Origin: an uncultured Collinsella sp.
GTDB taxonomy: Bacteria; Actinomycetota; Coriobacteriia; Coriobacteriales; Coriobacteriaceae
DNA: 20,227 nucleotides
Direction: 5' to 3'
NCBI GenBank assembly: GCA_900549215.1
Contig: URNJ01000014.1
Span: 1-20,227 of the forward strand
The notes under the pieces: model-generated
Database searches by the model: none
What the model saw: the letters and a program-made list of their open reading frames with translations, nothing else
Told to the model about the DNA's origin: nothing
Shown here: positions 1 through 6,422 of the stretch, piece after piece
Numbering within the stretch: position 1 is the stretch's first letter
How the letters are laid out: each line of letters opens with the position of its first letter
Position numbers and translations under genes: made by a program

Positions 1-1
1 A

Positions 2-709
2 GCCGCCGCGCAGGCAGCAGAAGCCGAAGCGGCAGAAGCAGAGGCCATGGAAACCCCCGAGCCCGAGCTCGACGAATACGGCATCGCCATTGAGGATAAC
101 GACCAACAGGCGACTCCCGCGCAAGATGCCGCCGAGGCTAACGTATCTGCCCCAGCCGAGCCCCGCACTGCCCGCGTTCTCGAGGTCGGCTGCGGCACGG
201 GCTGCATTTCGCTCTCCCTTGCCTGGGAGCGCCGCGGGCACGTTACCTGCACTGCTACCGATATCGAGCCGCGCGCCATCGACCTTGCTACCAAAAACCG
301 CGATGCGCTTGGCCTCACGTCCGACGAGGTCGCCTTCAGCCTCACCAACCTGGTGAGTTCCATTCCCCGCGAAGAGTGGGGCACCTTTGACGTACTCGTC
401 TCCAACCCGCCCTACATCCCCACCGATGTCATGCGCTCGCTGCCGCATGAGGTCAAGGACTTTGAGCCCGATCTGGCGCTCGAGGGCGGTGCCGACGGTC
501 TCGATATCTTCCGCCGCCTGCTCAACGCGGCGCCCTACATGCTGCGTGCCGGCGGCCTGTTTGCCTGCGAGCTCTACGAGGGCGCGCTCGACGCCGCGGC
601 CGAGCTCTGTCGCCAGGCAGGCCTTTCGGACGTGCGTATCGTCCACGACCTCACCGATCGTCCCCGCATCGTTCGAGCCATCGTCACCGAGCCCAAACAG
701 CGTATTTAA
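2..709 (+). CDS. prmC: Peptide chain release factor N5-glutamine methyltransferase, 5'-truncated by the window edge
   Basis: PrmC (HemK) uses S-adenosylmethionine to methylate the glutamine of the GGQ motif in release factors RF1 and RF2, in the cytoplasm. The reading frame is open from base 2, so the start and the N-terminal helical domain lie outside the window. The visible part holds the SAM-binding motif LEVGCGTGCISLSLA, the catalytic NPPY motif in VSNPPYIP, the PrmC-typical EVKDFEP and ALEGGADGL segments, and a complete C-terminus. Before the SAM motif lies a stretch of at least 55 residues rich in Ala, Glu and Pro; in the usual PrmC the N-terminal domain joins the catalytic domain through a much shorter link. 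An in-frame ATG at 47 exists, but it lies inside this low-complexity stretch and would give a protein without a substrate-binding domain, so I do not take it as the start. The methyltransferase family is certain. prmC is favoured over other NPPY methyltransferases by the C-terminal motifs and by tsaC lying nearby. Confidence 0.93.
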   Translation, partial: AAAQAAEAEAAEAEAMETPEPELDEYGIAIEDNDQQATPAQDAAEANVSAPAEPRTARVLEVGCGTGCISLSLAWERRGHVTCTATDIEPRAIDLATKNRDALGLTSDEVAFSLTNLVSSIPREEWGTFDVLVSNPPYIPTDVMRSLPHEVKDFEPDLALEGGADGLDIFRRLLNAAPYMLRAGGLFACELYEGALDAAAELCRQAGLSDVRIVHDLTDRPRIVRAIVTEPKQRI

Positions 710-760
710 GCTGAATAAATAGACATTTGCGCAAGTTTGTCCTTGCAATATACCGTAAAA

Positions 761-775
761 CTTCTACTATAGAAG
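761..775. promoter_or_regulatory. Palindromic candidate operator of the toxin-antitoxin module
   Basis: A perfect inverted repeat, CTTCTA-CTA-TAGAAG, with six-base arms and a three-base spacer, ends 10 bases before the toxin start codon. It overlaps a possible -10 element (TACTAT, 765-770; candidate -35 TTGCAA at 743-748, 16-base spacer) and runs into the ribosome binding site AGAAGGAGAA (771-780). Xre-type antitoxins normally repress their own operon by binding a palindrome at the promoter, and the position fits. Binding by this antitoxin is inferred. Confidence 0.5.
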
Positions 776-784
776 GAGAAAGGT

Positions 785-1180
785 ATGTCAAATCAGCTGC
801 ATCGGTACCGTATCGTGCTTGATTACATTGAACCTTGGCTTGATGAGCAGGATGAAGCTACGCTGAAGCAGATTTATGCAGACCTTTTGGTGCTCGAGAA
901 GGAAGGTCCCAGCCTTGGTCGTCCGCTGGTTGACCGCGTAAAGGGCTCGAAGCTTCATCATTTAAAGGAGCTGAGAGTGACGTCGTGTGGTGGGCAGGTG
1001 ATTCGCATCCTCTTCGCCTTTGACCCCAAGCGCCAGGCGGTATTGCTATTGGCGGGTGATAAGTCGCAAGCGGGATCGTCAAGGGCAAAATGGAACGGTT
1101 GGTATGCGATCAACATTCCAAGGGCCGAGCAAATATACCGTCGCCACGTAAGGAGGCTCGATCGAGATGGAACTGCATGA
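785..1180 (+). CDS. RelE/HigB-family (Gp49-like) toxin of a type II toxin-antitoxin module
   Basis: This 131-residue basic protein has the layout of the phage-derived Gp49-like/HigB branch of the RelE superfamily, which are mostly ribosome-dependent mRNA interferases. Visible features are a helical N-terminus, the segment LGRPLVDRVKGSKLHHLKELR (read here as two abutting parts, LGRPLVDRVKGSK and LHHLKELR), a strand RILFAFDPKRQAVLLLAGDK, and a basic C-terminal helix, as usual for the family. The ATG is preceded by a strong site AGAAGGAGAA at 771-780. The gene overlaps the antitoxin start by 14 bases, so the two are translationally coupled in the toxin-first order of HigBA. It contains more AT-rich codons than prmC or tsaC on either side, which suggests it was acquired. 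The target RNA and activity cannot be read from sequence. The family assignment is firm; calling it HigB proper is less so. Confidence 0.85.
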   Translation: MSNQLHRYRIVLDYIEPWLDEQDEATLKQIYADLLVLEKEGPSLGRPLVDRVKGSKLHHLKELRVTSCGGQVIRILFAFDPKRQAVLLLAGDKSQAGSSRAKWNGWYAINIPRAEQIYRRHVRRLDRDGTA

Positions 1181-1469
1181 GTATATGGAATCTCGCGGGA
1201 TAACACGCGACTCCATTACCGCCGAGCAGGAGAGGACTCGCGATCGTATCGAAGCCTATAAGCTTGCTCAGATTCGCAGGTTAAAAGATCTAACACAGGC
1301 GTCGGTCGCCCAGTCGATGGGCGTTTCTCAAAAACGTGTATCCGAGCTCGAGCGTGGGGAGTTGGGTTCGATGAGGCTCGACACGCTGAGCAGGTACGCA
1401 GAGAGCCTCGGCGGAAAACTGGTTGCAAGCATCGAGTTTCCCGATCGTACCGTTACGCTTGCGCGCTAA
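1167..1469 (+). CDS. Xre-family helix-turn-helix antitoxin
   Basis: The 100-residue protein carries a Cro/C1-type helix-turn-helix at about residues 36-82, with the recognition region TQASVAQSMGVSQKRVSELE followed by a second conserved helix LDTLSRYAESLGGKL. The first 30 residues are polar and helical and are the likely toxin-contact part. It would neutralise the toxin encoded upstream and, with it, repress the shared promoter. The ATG at 1167 lies inside the toxin gene (14-base overlap) and is preceded by AAGGAGG at 1148-1154, a near-perfect ribosome binding site. A strong site here would let the antitoxin be made in excess of the toxin, as expected for this type of module. No terminator is evident after the stop. 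Confidence 0.9.
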   Translation: MELHEYMESRGITRDSITAEQERTRDRIEAYKLAQIRRLKDLTQASVAQSMGVSQKRVSELERGELGSMRLDTLSRYAESLGGKLVASIEFPDRTVTLAR

Positions 1470-1617
1470 AAATCTTCAATTAACCCCCTCACTTTCACCG
1501 ACTACTAGAGCCGCTCACCAAACCAACATGCGCTCTGGGCAAATAGGTTGAATGTTTCGTGCGAGAATGCCCCACAGTAAACAAACTTGCACCGGAGCGT
1601 AAGGGGCTGGCATACAC
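1470..1617. other. Gap between antitoxin gene and tsaC
   Basis: This 148-base gap contains no open frame of note, no hairpin followed by a T-run, and no promoter with both hexamers at good spacing. TTGAAT at 1548-1553 resembles a -35 but has no matching -10. The site TAAGGGGC just before 1618 serves as the tsaC ribosome binding site. The gap is probably the right-hand junction of the inserted toxin-antitoxin segment. Confidence 0.4.
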
Positions 1618-2361
1618 ATGCAGACGGTCTATCGGGTATACGAGGGAACGCGCGAGCCGCATCGGCTTGCCGTCGAGCGCACGGCCGAGGTGCTCGGCCG
1701 CGGCGGCCTGGCCTTGATTCCGACCGAGACCGTCTACGGTGTCGCCGTGGCAGTCAACGCCTTCTCGGACGCCGTGCCCCAAGATACAAGCGAATTCCCA
1801 TCGTGGCCGCGCGATCCGCAGGCTGCCGTCAATGGCGCCGCAGTTCCTGCGCTCGGCACCGGCTATCGCCGTATCTTCACTCTCAAGCAACGTGAGCTCA
1901 CGCAAACCGTCGCTTGGCTGGTCGATGGCGTCGAAGCACTCGACCGCTATGGCGTGGATATCCCGGAAGATGCCCGCGTACTCGCGCGACGATGCTGGCC
2001 GGGAGCCCTGACTATCGTGGTCAAGGCAGCCCCCTGCGTGCCGACCTTTATGCGCGCCGCCGACGACACGGTGGCACTTCGCGCTTCGGCCTCGCCCGTG
2101 GTCCAAGCGCTCATCCGCGCCTGCGGCAGTCCCCTTGCCTGCACGAGCGCCAACACACACGGCGCGCCCTCGCCGGCAAGCTTTGCCGCCGTCGAAGGTC
2201 GCATCCTGGAGGGGGTCGATGTTGCCGTCGACGCCGGTGAGACCCCGTGTCGCGACGCCTCGACCATCGTGTCGTTCCAGCACGGCGGGCTCCAGATCCT
2301 GCGCCAAGGCGCACTTCCCGCATCAGAGATCGAACGGGTCCTGTCCGACCCGATGCAATAG
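1618..2361 (+). CDS. tsaC: Threonylcarbamoyl-AMP synthase (YrdC/Sua5 family)
   Basis: This enzyme makes threonylcarbamoyl-AMP from threonine, bicarbonate and ATP, the first step of t6A formation at position 37 of ANN-decoding tRNAs. The 247-residue protein shows the YrdC signatures: GGLALIPTETVYGVAV near residue 29, LKQR near residue 84, RRCWPGALTIVVKA in the middle, the CTSAN motif with GAPSP, and DASTIVSF near the C-terminus, followed by LRQGALP. It ends with the YrdC domain, so it is the short TsaC form without the Sua5 C-terminal domain. Between TETVYGV and LKQR there is an insertion of about 30 residues compared with E. coli TsaC as I recall it. The ATG has TAAGGGGC upstream. glpK starts 13 bases after the stop, suggesting co-transcription. 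prmC lies upstream beyond the toxin-antitoxin pair. Confidence 0.92.
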   Translation: MQTVYRVYEGTREPHRLAVERTAEVLGRGGLALIPTETVYGVAVAVNAFSDAVPQDTSEFPSWPRDPQAAVNGAAVPALGTGYRRIFTLKQRELTQTVAWLVDGVEALDRYGVDIPEDARVLARRCWPGALTIVVKAAPCVPTFMRAADDTVALRASASPVVQALIRACGSPLACTSANTHGAPSPASFAAVEGRILEGVDVAVDAGETPCRDASTIVSFQHGGLQILRQGALPASEIERVLSDPMQ

Positions 2362-2374
2362 AAAGGTGTAAGCG

Positions 2375-3916
2375 ATGTCGTTGAATCTGGGCAGCCTGGG
2401 CATGGAAGATGCCTCGTTTAACTTTGGCGGTTCCTACATCATGGCGCTCGACTGCGGCACCACCTCGGTACTTGCGACCATCGTCGACGAGTACGGCTGC
2501 ATCGTCGCGCAGGCACGTCGTAGCGTCAAAACCAGCTTCCCGCGGCCCGGTTGGGTAGAGCAAGACCCCATGGAGGTGCTTGCCAGCCAGATCGGCGTGA
2601 TGATGGAGGTCCAGTTTAAGAGCGGCATCCATTCTGACCGCATCGCCGCCATCGGTATCTCCAACCAGCGCGAGACCACGGTGGTGTGGGACCGCATAAG
2701 CGGCCAACCCATCTATAACGCCATCGTGTGGCAATGCCGTCGCACCGCACCTCTGATCGACGAGCTGGTCGAGCGGGGCGCAGAAGAGCTGGTGCGCTCC
2801 CGCACGGGACTTACGCTCGATCCGTATTTCTCGGCTTCCAAGGTGCAGTGGATCCTCGACAACGTCGACGGTGCGCGTGAGAGCGCGGCGGCGGGCGACC
2901 TCATGTTCGGCACCATCGACACCTGGCTCATCTACAACCTCACCGGCAGTCAGGTCTTTGCCACCGACTACACCAATGCCAGCCGCACGGCGCTCTTTAA
3001 TATCCATACGCTCGATTGGGACGACGACCTGCTGGCGCTCTTTGACGTTCCACGTTCCATGATGCCCGAGGTTCGTTGGAGCTCGGGCGACTACGGCCGC
3101 GTCGCGAGCGACATCATGACCAACATGCCGCCCATCATGGGCGTGGCGGGCGATCAGCAGGCGTCGCTGTTCGGCCACTGCTGCTTCCATCCCGGCCAGA
3201 CCAAAAACACCTATGGCACGGGTTGCTTTATGCTCATGAACACCGGCGACGAGGTCGTCGAATCCAAGAACGGTCTGGTCTCCACAATCGGTATCGCCGC
3301 GGACGGCAAGATCAGCTATGCGCTCGAGGGTTCTATCTTTGCCGCCGGCTCAACCATGAACTGGCTGCGCAACAACATGGGCATTATTTCGAGCGTGAGC
3401 GAGTCCGCGCAACTCGCCGCTTCGATTAACGACAACGAGGGCTGCTACTTCGTCCCCGCCTTCGCTGGCCTGGGCGCTCCCTGGTGGGACCCGCATGCCC
3501 GCGGTATCGTGTGCGGTCTGACCGGCGCCTCGAGCCGTGCGACCATCGTACGTGCCGCCTGCGAATCCATGGCATATCAGAGCTACGACGTGCTGCGCGC
3601 CATGGAGCAGGACGTGGGGCTTTCGATCGAGCGCCTGTCCGTCGATGGCGGCGCCTCACGCAACGAGTTCATCATGCAATTTCAGGCCGACCTGCTGGAT
3701 ATCCCCGTGCTGCAATGCGAGACGGTGGAGACCACGGCAATCGGTGCCGCGTACTTGGCGGGTCTTGCCGTCGGCTATTGGGAAGACCTGGAAGAGCTGG
3801 AGCAAAATGCCCAGATCGTTAGGACCTTCCTTCCCCATATGTCCGCCGAGCGTCGCGAGCAAAACCTTGCGGGCTGGCGTGATGCAGTCAAGCGCTCGCT
3901 CAGTACCGCACAGTAG
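2375..3916 (+). CDS. glpK: Glycerol kinase
   Basis: GlpK phosphorylates glycerol to sn-glycerol 3-phosphate with ATP in the cytoplasm. The 513-residue protein is full length and matches the FGGY kinase family throughout: ALDCGTTS (phosphate loop), KPGWVE-like RPGWVEQDPMEV, SNQRETTVVWD, NAIVWQCRRT, DTWLIYNLTG, TDYTNASRT, the catalytic-base region GVAGDQQASLFG, KNTYGTGCFMLMN, GLGAPWWDP and LSVDGGASRN. The start at 2375 has GAAAGGTG at 2361-2368 and adds about 22 residues before the usual N-terminus. The ATG at 2441 would match family length but has no clear ribosome binding site. Two oddities: the conserved Gln of DQGTTS is Cys here, and the loop that carries the HPr-phosphorylated histidine in enterococcal and bacillar enzymes (YHFYG-like) has no histidine. 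No glycerol facilitator or GlpO/GlpD gene is seen nearby. Confidence 0.97.
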   Translation: MSLNLGSLGMEDASFNFGGSYIMALDCGTTSVLATIVDEYGCIVAQARRSVKTSFPRPGWVEQDPMEVLASQIGVMMEVQFKSGIHSDRIAAIGISNQRETTVVWDRISGQPIYNAIVWQCRRTAPLIDELVERGAEELVRSRTGLTLDPYFSASKVQWILDNVDGARESAAAGDLMFGTIDTWLIYNLTGSQVFATDYTNASRTALFNIHTLDWDDDLLALFDVPRSMMPEVRWSSGDYGRVASDIMTNMPPIMGVAGDQQASLFGHCCFHPGQTKNTYGTGCFMLMNTGDEVVESKNGLVSTIGIAADGKISYALEGSIFAAGSTMNWLRNNMGIISSVSESAQLAASINDNEGCYFVPAFAGLGAPWWDPHARGIVCGLTGASSRATIVRAACESMAYQSYDVLRAMEQDVGLSIERLSVDGGASRNEFIMQFQADLLDIPVLQCETVETTAIGAAYLAGLAVGYWEDLEELEQNAQIVRTFLPHMSAERREQNLAGWRDAVKRSLSTAQ

Positions 3917-3970
3917 GGCTGCGATGGGCTGCTCGATACAACAAACCGCTAAACTTATGCATGGCGTGCG

Positions 3971-4020
3971 GCGGCAACATTGCTGCGCGCCTTGTCAGCA
4001 AGGCCGTTTTGCGGCCGCAA
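3971..4020 (+). promoter_or_regulatory. Structured leader before upp with overlapping hairpins
   Basis: Three short stems lie between glpK and upp: GCGGCA (3971-3976) with TGCTGC (one G-U pair); GCCTTG (3989-3994) with CAAGGC (3999-4004); and GGCCG (4002-4006) with CGGCC (4012-4016). The second and third share bases 4002-4004, so they exclude each other. A perfect 12-base palindrome TTGCGGCCGCAA spans 4009-4020, immediately before the upp ribosome binding site. This may be an attenuator-like leader, a glpK 3' structure, or chance in GC-rich DNA. Confidence 0.35.
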
Positions 4021-4039
4021 CGAAAGGGGCAATCAACCC

Positions 4040-4687
4040 ATGACCGTCACCTACGATGCGTCCCGTGTGACGCTTGTCGATCATCCGCTCGTCCAGCACA
4101 AGCTGTCGATCCTGCGCGACAAAAACACCGGCACCAACCAGTTCCGCCAGCTCGTGCGCGAACTCGCGCTTTTTGACGGCTACGAGGCCATGCGCGCCCT
4201 GCCTATGGAAGACGTCGAGGTCGAGACCCCCATCACTACCGCCACGTTCAAACAGCTCGCCGGCAAGAAACTCGCCATCGTGCCCATCCTGCGTGCGGGC
4301 CTTGGCATGGTCGACGGCATTCTCGACCTGGTGCCCTCCGCTCGCGTAGGCCACATCGGTATGGAACGCGACGAGGTTACCCATGAGCCGCATGAGTATT
4401 ACTGCAAGATGCCCAAGGATATCGACCAGCGCATCTGCCTGGTCGTCGACCCCATGCTCGCCACGGGCGGTTCGGCCGAGATGGCCATCAGCTACCTGCG
4501 CGAGCGCGGTGTCAAGGATATCCGCATGCTGTGCATCGTCGCCGCGCCCGAGGGCCTCAAGTCACTGACCGAAAAGGACCCCGACGTACATATTTATACG
4601 TGTGCCATCGACGACCATCTCAACGAGGCCGCCTACATCGTTCCCGGCCTGGGCGACGCCGGCGACCGCATCTACGGCACGCTGTAA
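4040..4687 (+). CDS. upp: Uracil phosphoribosyltransferase
   Basis: Upp converts uracil and PRPP to UMP and pyrophosphate, the main uracil salvage reaction. From the ATG at 4040 the protein is 215 residues, close to the family norm of about 209. Visible motifs are the N-terminal VDHPLVQHKLSILRDKNTG, the flexible-loop region AIVPILRAGLGMVDGI, the PRPP-binding VVDPMLATGGSAEMAI, and the uracil-binding C-terminus VPGLGDAGDRIYGTL. An in-frame ATG at 3980 would add 20 residues, but it lies within the leader hairpins. The ATG at 4040 has AAAGGGG at 4023-4029 and gives the conserved N-terminus, so I chose it. The gene follows glpK after 123 bases and is closed by a hairpin at 4729-4765. Confidence 0.97.
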   Translation: MTVTYDASRVTLVDHPLVQHKLSILRDKNTGTNQFRQLVRELALFDGYEAMRALPMEDVEVETPITTATFKQLAGKKLAIVPILRAGLGMVDGILDLVPSARVGHIGMERDEVTHEPHEYYCKMPKDIDQRICLVVDPMLATGGSAEMAISYLRERGVKDIRMLCIVAAPEGLKSLTEKDPDVHIYTCAIDDHLNEAAYIVPGLGDAGDRIYGTL

Positions 4688-4728
4688 TCTCTGGGCCATA
4701 CCGGCTAACGTCGAAAATACGAAGAAAT

Positions 4729-4771
4729 GGTGCGCGCGGGCAAGTAGAAGACGCCTGTGCGCACCTTTAGT
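4729..4771 (+). terminator. Rho-independent terminator-like hairpin after upp
   Basis: GGTGCGCGCGGG (4729-4740) pairs with CCTGTGCGCACC (4754-4765) over 12 pairs including two G-U pairs, extended by C4741-G4753, and is followed by TTTAGTT. The stem is strong and the T-run is short. It lies 41 bases after the upp stop and before the atp promoter. Confidence 0.65.
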
Positions 4772-4880
4772 TAATGGACGTTTTGCCCTGCAGGGTTCGA
4801 GAAAAACGTATTACCGTACCTGCGGCATAAAGAAGGTCTTAAGAAAACGAACAGGTGCGTATTAACCGATGCTTTTTCGG

Positions 4881-4908
4881 TTGTACTTTAGCGATTGGCT
4901 CGTACAAT
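4881..4908 (+). promoter_or_regulatory. Sigma-70-like promoter of the ATP synthase operon
   Basis: TTGTAC (4881-4886) and TACAAT (4903-4908) are separated by 16 bases. They give a predicted start near 4915, about 55 bases before the atpI-like ATG. This is the best promoter match in the window. An inverted repeat AACCGA (4864-4869) / TCGGTT (4877-4882) overlaps the -35 and could be an operator or chance. The rest of 4772-4880 is AT-richer than its surroundings and holds no gene that I can support. Confidence 0.65.
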
Positions 4909-4969
4909 AGTCACCAATGTTTGGCGGGAACTGTTCTGTGAGGCGTTAAAAAAGAAAGTGAGGACGCCA

Positions 4970-5281
4970 ATGTTTCAGATAGCCGATCTGCTCGCTATCG
5001 TTGCAGGCGCCATCGCGGGCGCGGTCGCCTTTCTTCCCTTTGTCTTTACGCTCAAGCCGGTTCTTGACGATAAGCAGAATGCGGACATGCTCAAGGGTAT
5101 GGTGAGTCTGGCGGTCTCGGCGATCGCCCTGCTCGTCTTTACCTTGGTTGTGTTTGTGTTGTTCGGAGAGGCATTTCGCATGTTCCTCCTGGGCGAGGCG
5201 ATCGGCTTCGTGGCCTTTATGGCCGCCTGCACGGTTCGTGTCGCCAAGGCGCTGCGAGATCCTCATGAGGTCGAAAGGTAA
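4970..5281 (+). CDS. Small membrane protein at the atpI position
   Basis: A 103-residue hydrophobic protein with about three membrane spans, roughly residues 5-30, 44-66 and 70-90, ending in a charged tail LRDPHEVER. It is the first gene of the ATP synthase operon and stops 3 bases before atpB. AtpI-type proteins occupy this slot in many bacteria and are thought to help assembly of the c-ring or magnesium uptake. I see no diagnostic motif, so the role is inferred from position, size and topology. The frame is open back to 4895, but that start would precede the predicted transcription start near 4915. ATG 4970 has GTGAGGA at 4959-4965 and begins the hydrophobic stretch. Confidence 0.8.
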   Translation: MFQIADLLAIVAGAIAGAVAFLPFVFTLKPVLDDKQNADMLKGMVSLAVSAIALLVFTLVVFVLFGEAFRMFLLGEAIGFVAFMAACTVRVAKALRDPHEVER

Positions 5282-5284
5282 GTC

Positions 5285-6088
5285 GTGGAAATTTTTGAAA
5301 AGCTGCCTGATGAGATTAATCATCTGGTCAGCGAGTTCAGCTCCACCCCTGTCGTGGGCGATCTGAGCTGCGGCATCACGCAGTACTCGTTTTGGCTGAT
5401 CGTCTCCACGATCGTGCTCCTGATCGTCCTGGCCGTGTTCAAGAAGAAGCAGACCCTGGTTCCCAAGGGCTTCTTCGTCAACGGTTTCGAGTACATCATC
5501 GAGTACGTCGAGAACGATATCGGCAAGGGCGTCGTGGGTGAGAACTGGAAGAAGCACTTCCCGTTCCTGTGCTCGCTTTTCCTGTTCATCCTGATCAATA
5601 ACATGATCGGCCTGATCCCGGGAATGAAGCCCGGCACCGGCGCAATCGGCTCCACTGCCGCGCTCGCCATCTTCGCCTTCGTGTACTTCATCTACTACGG
5701 ATGCAAGGCTCACGGCGTGATTGGCTACATCAAGAGCCTCGCCCCGCAGGGCGTGAGCTTCCCGATGAACGTGCTCGTGTGGGTCGTCGAGCTCTTCTCG
5801 ACCTTCCTGCGCCTCATCACGCTCGCCGTCCGTCTGTTCTGCAACATGTTCGCAGGACACGTGGTCATGGGCTCGTTCGCCATCATGGCGAGCATGTTCA
5901 TGCAGCCGCTGCTTCAGCAGGTTTCCGCGGCCCACGCCGTCGGCGCCCTGCCTTCGCTGGCCTGGCTTGCCATCCTCATCCTGATCTATGCGATCGAGCT
6001 TGTGGTCGGCGCCATCCAGGCTTACGTCTTCACGGTCCTTACCGCCGTGTATGTCTCCGAGGCAGAGGAGGTCGCGGAGGAGGAGTAG
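5285..6088 (+). CDS. atpB: F1Fo ATP synthase subunit a
   Basis: Subunit a is the membrane stator subunit that forms the proton half-channels beside the c-ring. The 267-residue protein is strongly hydrophobic with five or six spans. The conserved segment around LAVRLFCNMFAGH contains the essential arginine (E. coli Arg210 equivalent) and the NMFAG motif; the glycine of the common RLFGN is Cys here. The C-terminal IQAYVFTVLTAVYV is typical. Translation starts at GTG 5285, with AAAGGT at 5274-5279 just before it; no better start lies near. It ends in an acidic tail AEEVAEEE. The next gene, atpE, begins after 124 bases. Confidence 0.96.
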   Translation: MEIFEKLPDEINHLVSEFSSTPVVGDLSCGITQYSFWLIVSTIVLLIVLAVFKKKQTLVPKGFFVNGFEYIIEYVENDIGKGVVGENWKKHFPFLCSLFLFILINNMIGLIPGMKPGTGAIGSTAALAIFAFVYFIYYGCKAHGVIGYIKSLAPQGVSFPMNVLVWVVELFSTFLRLITLAVRLFCNMFAGHVVMGSFAIMASMFMQPLLQQVSAAHAVGALPSLAWLAILILIYAIELVVGAIQAYVFTVLTAVYVSEAEEVAEEE

Positions 6089-6212
6089 TCTTCCGTTCGC
6101 GCCTTAAAGGTAAGGCAATTCGTTAAACCGCCGGTGCCCGTACCCATGGAGCCCGGCAGTTATAAAAAGGTTATCCTGCGTGAAATAAGACACGCACGAC
6201 AAAGGAGGAATC
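6089..6212 (+). other. atpB-atpE intergenic region
   Basis: This 124-base gap is the widest inside an otherwise tightly packed operon. It contains weak hairpins, such as GCCGG/CCGGC around 6131-6158, and ends with AAAGGAGGAA (6201-6210), the strongest ribosome binding site of the operon, placed close to the atpE GTG. In other bacteria the atpE leader raises synthesis of the multi-copy c subunit, and a similar role is plausible here. I see no promoter with both hexamers. Confidence 0.4.
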
Positions 6213-6407
6213 GTGGGAGTTATCGGTTACGGTCTCGGTGTTATCGGCGCTGGTCTTGCTATCGGCCTGTCTGCTCTGGGTGCTACGGGTGCTATGGCCC
6301 GTCAGCCTGAGGTCCAGGGCCGCGTGTTCACCGTCTTCATCATGGGCTCCGCCTTCGGCGAGGCTCTGGCTCTGATCGGCTTCGTTGTCGCGCTGATCGT
6401 TAAATAG
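6213..6407 (+). CDS. atpE: F1Fo ATP synthase subunit c
   Basis: Subunit c forms the rotating membrane ring. The 64-residue protein is a two-helix hairpin: a glycine-rich first helix (GAGLAIGLSALGATG), the polar loop ARQPE (29-33) that contacts the F1 foot, and a second helix with the ion-binding Glu50 in FGEALALIGFV. It is shorter than the usual 70-80 residues because it has almost no N-terminal lead. A stop codon at 6186-6188 in the same frame leaves GTG 6213 as the only start, with AAAGGAGGAA directly before it. The glutamine and serine ligands of sodium-type rings are absent (Ile17 and Ala51 by alignment from memory), so proton coupling is expected. Confidence 0.96.
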   Translation: MGVIGYGLGVIGAGLAIGLSALGATGAMARQPEVQGRVFTVFIMGSAFGEALALIGFVVALIVK

Positions 6408-6422
6408 CACGGAGCGTCAAGT

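Noticed and set aside
1495..2307. Open frame of 270 codons on the minus strand
   Set aside because: It is antisense to tsaC, whose motifs are clear; the translation has no recognisable domain.
4895..4969. Longer start for the atpI-position gene
   Set aside because: The upstream start would lie before the predicted transcription start near 4915, and its residues are not hydrophobic like the rest.
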